Assembly (NCBI GenBank): GCA_937915775.1
Contig: CALGGQ010000196.1
Span: 1 to 8,895, forward strand
Length of the DNA: 8,895 nt
Source of the DNA: an uncultured Clostridia bacterium
GTDB lineage: Bacteria > Bacillota > Clostridia > Oscillospirales > Acutalibacteraceae
Direction of reading: 5' to 3'
Part shown: in pieces, positions 6,901 through 8,895 of the stretch
Position numbering within the stretch: position 1 is the first letter of the stretch
Layout: each line of letters opens with the position of its first letter
Notes under the pieces: generated by a model
The model's input: the letters and a program-made list of their open reading frames with translations, nothing else
What the model was told of the DNA's origin: nothing
Databases searched by the model: none
Translations under genes and position numbers: made by a program

Positions 6901-7971
6901 ATGCGACATCTTTTAGACACAACCGATTTAACGCTCGGCGAAATTGACGAAATGGTAGCGCTGGCAATGGACATGATTGCCGACGGCGAAAAATATGCCC
7001 ATATCTGCGACGGCAAAAAGCTCGCTACACTGTTTTTTGAACCGAGCACCAGAACGCGCCTTTCCTTTGAAGCGGCAATGTACGAACTCGGTGGTCATGT
7101 GCTCGGCTTCAGCGAGGCAGCGTCCTCCTCTGCCGCCAAGGGCGAAACGGTCAGCGATACGGCGCGCATTGTATCGGGCTATGCGGATATTATCGCCATG
7201 CGCCATCCGCTCGAGGGTGCCGCTAAGGTGGCGTCCGGCAAGGCGCTCGTGCCGATTATCAATGCCGGCGACGGCGGTCATGCCCACCCGACGCAGACCT
7301 TGACCGACCTGCTGACAATCTATCGGGAAAAGGGTAGTTTTGAAAACCTGACGATAGGCGTCTGCGGCGATTTAAAATACGGCAGAACGGTACATTCGCT
7401 GATAAAGGCGATGTGCCGCTATAAAGGTGTGCGATTTGTATTGATTGCACCAAAGGCGCTGCAGGTGCCGGATTATATGATTACTGAGGTACTGGAACCG
7501 AGCGGCGCGCCGTATACCTTTGCCGAAACGATTGAAGAAGCAATCGAGCAGCTCGATATTCTGTATATGACGCGGATTCAGCGCGAGCGTTTTCCCAGCA
7601 AGGAGGAATACCTGAAGCACAAGGGCGCTTTTATTCTCGACCTTAAAAAGCTGGAAAAAGCGAAGGCGGATTTGACGATAATGCATCCGCTGCCGCGCGT
7701 GGATGAGATTGCCGTCGAGGTGGACGAGGACCCGCGCGCCAAGTATTTTGAGCAGGCGCGCAACGGCAAATATATCCGTATGGCGCTTATCTATATGTTG
7801 CTGCAATGGCGCAACACCTCGCAGCCATCAGAAGAAGAAAACATTATCGAAAGCGGACTGTGTGCTAACCCGCACTGTATCTCCAATTTTGAAACCCTGC
7901 CGCACCTTTCCACTCTCACGAAGCAGCAGGATATTCGCCGTTGCATCTACTGTGAGACGAAAACTAAATAA
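6901..7971 (+). CDS. pyrB: Aspartate carbamoyltransferase catalytic chain with C-terminal PyrI-like zinc domain
   Basis: PyrB condenses carbamoyl phosphate with aspartate, the committed step of the pathway. Residues 1-305 form a full catalytic chain of the type that partners with PyrI. Carbamoyl-phosphate residues sit in FFEPSTRTRLSFE (S49-R53), K80 lies in AAKGETVSDT, and R101 in MRHPLEG. H129 and Q132 lie in HAHPTQTLTDL, R162 in GDLKYGRTVHS, R225 and Q227 in TRIQRER, and HPLPRVDE spans 262-269. The chain then continues through a polar linker (about 306-320) into cysteines C321, C326, C348 and C351, spaced x4, x21, x2. The context around them (CANPHCIS and CIYCE) resembles the PyrI zinc domain, where E. 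coli has x4, x23, x2. The PyrI nucleotide-binding domain is absent, and no separate pyrI follows. The protein is 356 residues against about 305-310 for a plain PyrB. A strong AAAGGA site lies 6 nt upstream of the ATG. It is the last gene of the operon. The catalytic function is near certain; the zinc-domain assignment is strong. Confidence 0.96.
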   Translation: MRHLLDTTDLTLGEIDEMVALAMDMIADGEKYAHICDGKKLATLFFEPSTRTRLSFEAAMYELGGHVLGFSEAASSSAAKGETVSDTARIVSGYADIIAMRHPLEGAAKVASGKALVPIINAGDGGHAHPTQTLTDLLTIYREKGSFENLTIGVCGDLKYGRTVHSLIKAMCRYKGVRFVLIAPKALQVPDYMITEVLEPSGAPYTFAETIEEAIEQLDILYMTRIQRERFPSKEEYLKHKGAFILDLKKLEKAKADLTIMHPLPRVDEIAVEVDEDPRAKYFEQARNGKYIRMALIYMLLQWRNTSQPSEEENIIESGLCANPHCISNFETLPHLSTLTKQQDIRRCIYCETKTK

Positions 7972-7986
7972 TTCATAAATAATGCC

Positions 7987-8010
7987 TGCCTCCCTTGACA
8001 AAGGGAGGCA
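7987..8010 (+). terminator. Hairpin terminator after pyrB (possibly also a dispersed repeat)
   Basis: Perfect 10-bp arms TGCCTCCCTT and AAGGGAGGCA flank the loop GACA, starting 15 nt after the pyrB stop. The tail is AAAAATTTTAC, so the T run is only four bases and begins a few bases after the stem, which makes it a modest rho-independent terminator. Its position at the end of the pyr operon fits termination. From memory, the GCCTCCCTT...AAGGGAGGC core is a frequent palindrome in gut clostridial genomes, so it may also be a mobile repeat unit. Confidence 0.65.
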
Positions 8011-8015
8011 AAAAT

Positions 8016-8045
8016 TTTACAATTAAATTAGCAAAAGTTGCTAAA
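8016..8045 (+). promoter_or_regulatory. Weak candidate promoter for the aquaporin gene
   Basis: The region between the pyrB hairpin and the aquaporin start is very AT-rich. The best pairing I can find is TTTACA at 8016-8021 as a -35 with GCTAAA at 8040-8045 as a -10, 18 bases apart. The -10 match is poor and other pairings exist (TTAGCA at 8028 with a box near 8051-8058). A promoter is expected here because the preceding operon appears to terminate, but its exact position is uncertain. Confidence 0.25.
8028..8044. promoter_or_regulatory. Perfect 17-bp dyad, candidate operator upstream of the aquaporin gene
   Basis: The sequence TTAGCAAAAGTTGCTAA has perfect 7-base inverted arms (TTAGCAA and TTGCTAA) around AAG, centred 43 nt before the aquaporin ATG. 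Its size and symmetry suit a dimeric helix-turn-helix repressor, and it overlaps the possible promoter. As RNA it would be a weak AT-rich hairpin, so a DNA operator is the better guess. I cannot name the regulator. Confidence 0.4.
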
Positions 8046-8078
8046 ACTATTGTTAAATATACAAAGGAGTGAATGTAA

Positions 8079-8780
8079 ATGAAAATCAAAAAGTATCTTG
8101 CCGAATTAATCGGAACAGGCGTTTTGGTTACCTTCGGCTGCGGCACGGCAATGCTCGTTGGCTGTAACGCTAAAAAAGGCGGCGGCTATATTCTGACAGC
8201 GCTTGCTTTTGGTCTGGTCATTGTCGGTATGGCATACTGCATCGGTAATATTTCCGGCTGCCATATTAACCCGGCGGTTTCGCTCGGCGTTCTGATGAGC
8301 GGCGGTATGACGGCAGCGGACTTCTGCGGCTATGTTGTGGCGCAGTGCATCGGCGCTTTCGGCGGTGCAGGCTTACTGAAAGTCATCTTCAAGCTCGGCG
8401 GCGTGGAGGATTTAACCGGCGGTCTCGGCACCAACGGGCTGGCGGGAGTGAACGGCAGCGCGCTGGCAGGCTTGTTGGTAGAAATTGTGCTGACGTTCGT
8501 CTTTGTGCTCACCATTCTCGGCGTAACCTCCAAGAAGGCAAATCACGGCTCCTTCGGCGGTCTGATTATCGGCTTAACCCTGACGCTGGTTCACATTCTC
8601 GGCATCGGTCTGACCGGTACCTCTGTCAATCCGGCGCGCAGCTTCGGACCGGCTCTGGTTGCACTGTTTGCAGGCAATTCCGCTCCGATTGCAAGCCTCT
8701 GGGTTTTCATCGTCGGACCGCTCGCCGGTGCAGCACTTGCAGCTCTCTGTTACAAATATCTCGAATCTGCTGACAAATAA
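8079..8780 (+). CDS. Aquaporin, AqpZ-like water channel (MIP family)
   Basis: This 233-residue inner-membrane protein has the MIP layout of six hydrophobic helices and two half-helices carrying NPA boxes: HINPAVS with N64-P65-A66, and SVNPARSFGPAL with N184-P185-A186. By alignment to E. coli AqpZ (F43, H174, T183, R189), the selectivity-filter positions are F44, H172, T181 and R187, at the same spacing. This is the narrow arrangement of orthodox water channels and not the wider glycerol-facilitator type. A strong ribosome site AAAGGAGT lies at 8063-8070. An ATG-TAA pair at 8073-8078 sits between that site and the true start. The gene is separated from the pyrimidine operon by a terminator-like hairpin and followed by a strong terminator, so it is probably monocistronic. 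Its codon style matches the pyr genes downstream of the carB breakpoints. A role in osmotic water flow is inferred from family residues, so I give no firm gene symbol. Confidence 0.93.
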   Translation: MKIKKYLAELIGTGVLVTFGCGTAMLVGCNAKKGGGYILTALAFGLVIVGMAYCIGNISGCHINPAVSLGVLMSGGMTAADFCGYVVAQCIGAFGGAGLLKVIFKLGGVEDLTGGLGTNGLAGVNGSALAGLLVEIVLTFVFVLTILGVTSKKANHGSFGGLIIGLTLTLVHILGIGLTGTSVNPARSFGPALVALFAGNSAPIASLWVFIVGPLAGAALAALCYKYLESADK

Positions 8781-8817
8781 AGCAGTGATCCGGCAACCTG
8801 TTTTATAAAATCATGAA

Positions 8818-8858
8818 AAAACCGCTGAAACGGACATAATGTTCGCTTCAGCGGTTTT
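8818..8858 (+). terminator. Strong intrinsic terminator after the aquaporin gene
   Basis: The arms AAAACCGCTGAA (8818-8829) and TTCAGCGGTTTT (8847-8858) are perfectly complementary over 12 bp. After one A-C mismatch the stem continues for about 5 pairs (8831-8835 with 8841-8845, one G-T wobble). The terminal TTTT runs on into CTTCT. The matching A run on the left arm means it could also stop transcription coming from the right, so it may be bidirectional. Confidence 0.88.
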
Positions 8859-8895
8859 CTTCTGTCCAAGCATAAACGGGAGAGATTATCCTTGG

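Noticed and set aside
6188..6967. Long antisense open frame (259 codons) opposite pyrE
   Set aside because: It lies fully across a certain pyrE gene, has no plausible ribosome site or recognisable motifs, and is explained by codon bias on the coding strand.
7372..7806. Antisense open frames opposite pyrB
   Set aside because: Shadow of the highly conserved ATCase catalytic domain with no independent support.
7972..8078. Riboswitch or attenuator in the pyrB-aquaporin interval
   Set aside because: I see only a simple terminator hairpin and a short dyad; there is no larger conserved fold, and the region is too short for a known riboswitch.
8859..8895. Possible start of another gene at the right edge
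   Set aside because: Only 37 bases remain after the terminator, with no ribosome site and start that can be assessed.

Overview
This window holds most of a bacterial de novo pyrimidine (UMP) biosynthesis operon on the + strand, followed by a separately transcribed aquaporin gene. The gene order is pyrC (3' part only), carB, pyrK, pyrD, pyrF, pyrE, pyrB, then a terminator-like hairpin, an aquaporin (aqpZ-like) gene and a strong terminator. The two-subunit class 1B dihydroorotate dehydrogenase (PyrD plus the iron-sulfur flavoprotein PyrK), the compact operon and the codon style point to an anaerobic Bacillota member, probably a gut clostridium of the Oscillospiraceae/Ruminococcaceae or Lachnospiraceae kind. 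That placement is an inference from gene content, since no rRNA or other taxonomic marker is present.

Layout: positions 2-664 encode the C-terminal 220 residues of dihydroorotase. The carbamoyl-phosphate synthase large subunit follows after 1 nt (666-3863). Then come PyrK (3872-4588), PyrD (4582-5493, overlapping PyrK by 7 nt), PyrF (5493-6191, overlapping by 1 nt), a 50-nt gap with a palindromic hairpin, PyrE (6242-6898) and PyrB (6901-7971). The spacing implies one polycistronic message whose promoter lies upstream of the window. Together these genes cover carbamoyl phosphate to UMP: CarB makes carbamoyl phosphate, PyrB condenses it with aspartate, PyrC closes the ring, PyrDK oxidises dihydroorotate, PyrE adds PRPP and PyrF decarboxylates OMP. 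The glutaminase subunit gene carA, pyrR and a separate pyrI are not in the window.

Two things stand out. First, PyrB carries a C-terminal extension of about 50 residues with a Cx4C...Cx2C cluster that closely resembles the zinc domain of the ATCase regulatory chain PyrI, but the nucleotide-binding allosteric domain is missing. This looks like a reduced PyrB-PyrI fusion. Second, codon usage changes abruptly inside carB near position 1800 and again, less sharply, near 2340-2400. Both changes fall on highly conserved protein motifs. By hand count, AGA/AGG make up 21 of 25 arginine codons before the first break and 5 of 32 in the rest of carB. This indicates either a recombinant gene or a metagenome assembly chimera, and it should be resolved before pyrC and the front of carB are assigned to the same organism as the rest.

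The right end (7972-8895) holds a terminator-like hairpin, an AT-rich leader with a perfect 17-bp dyad just upstream of the aquaporin gene, the aquaporin itself, and a long hairpin terminator at 8818-8858. I see nothing in the last 35 bases.
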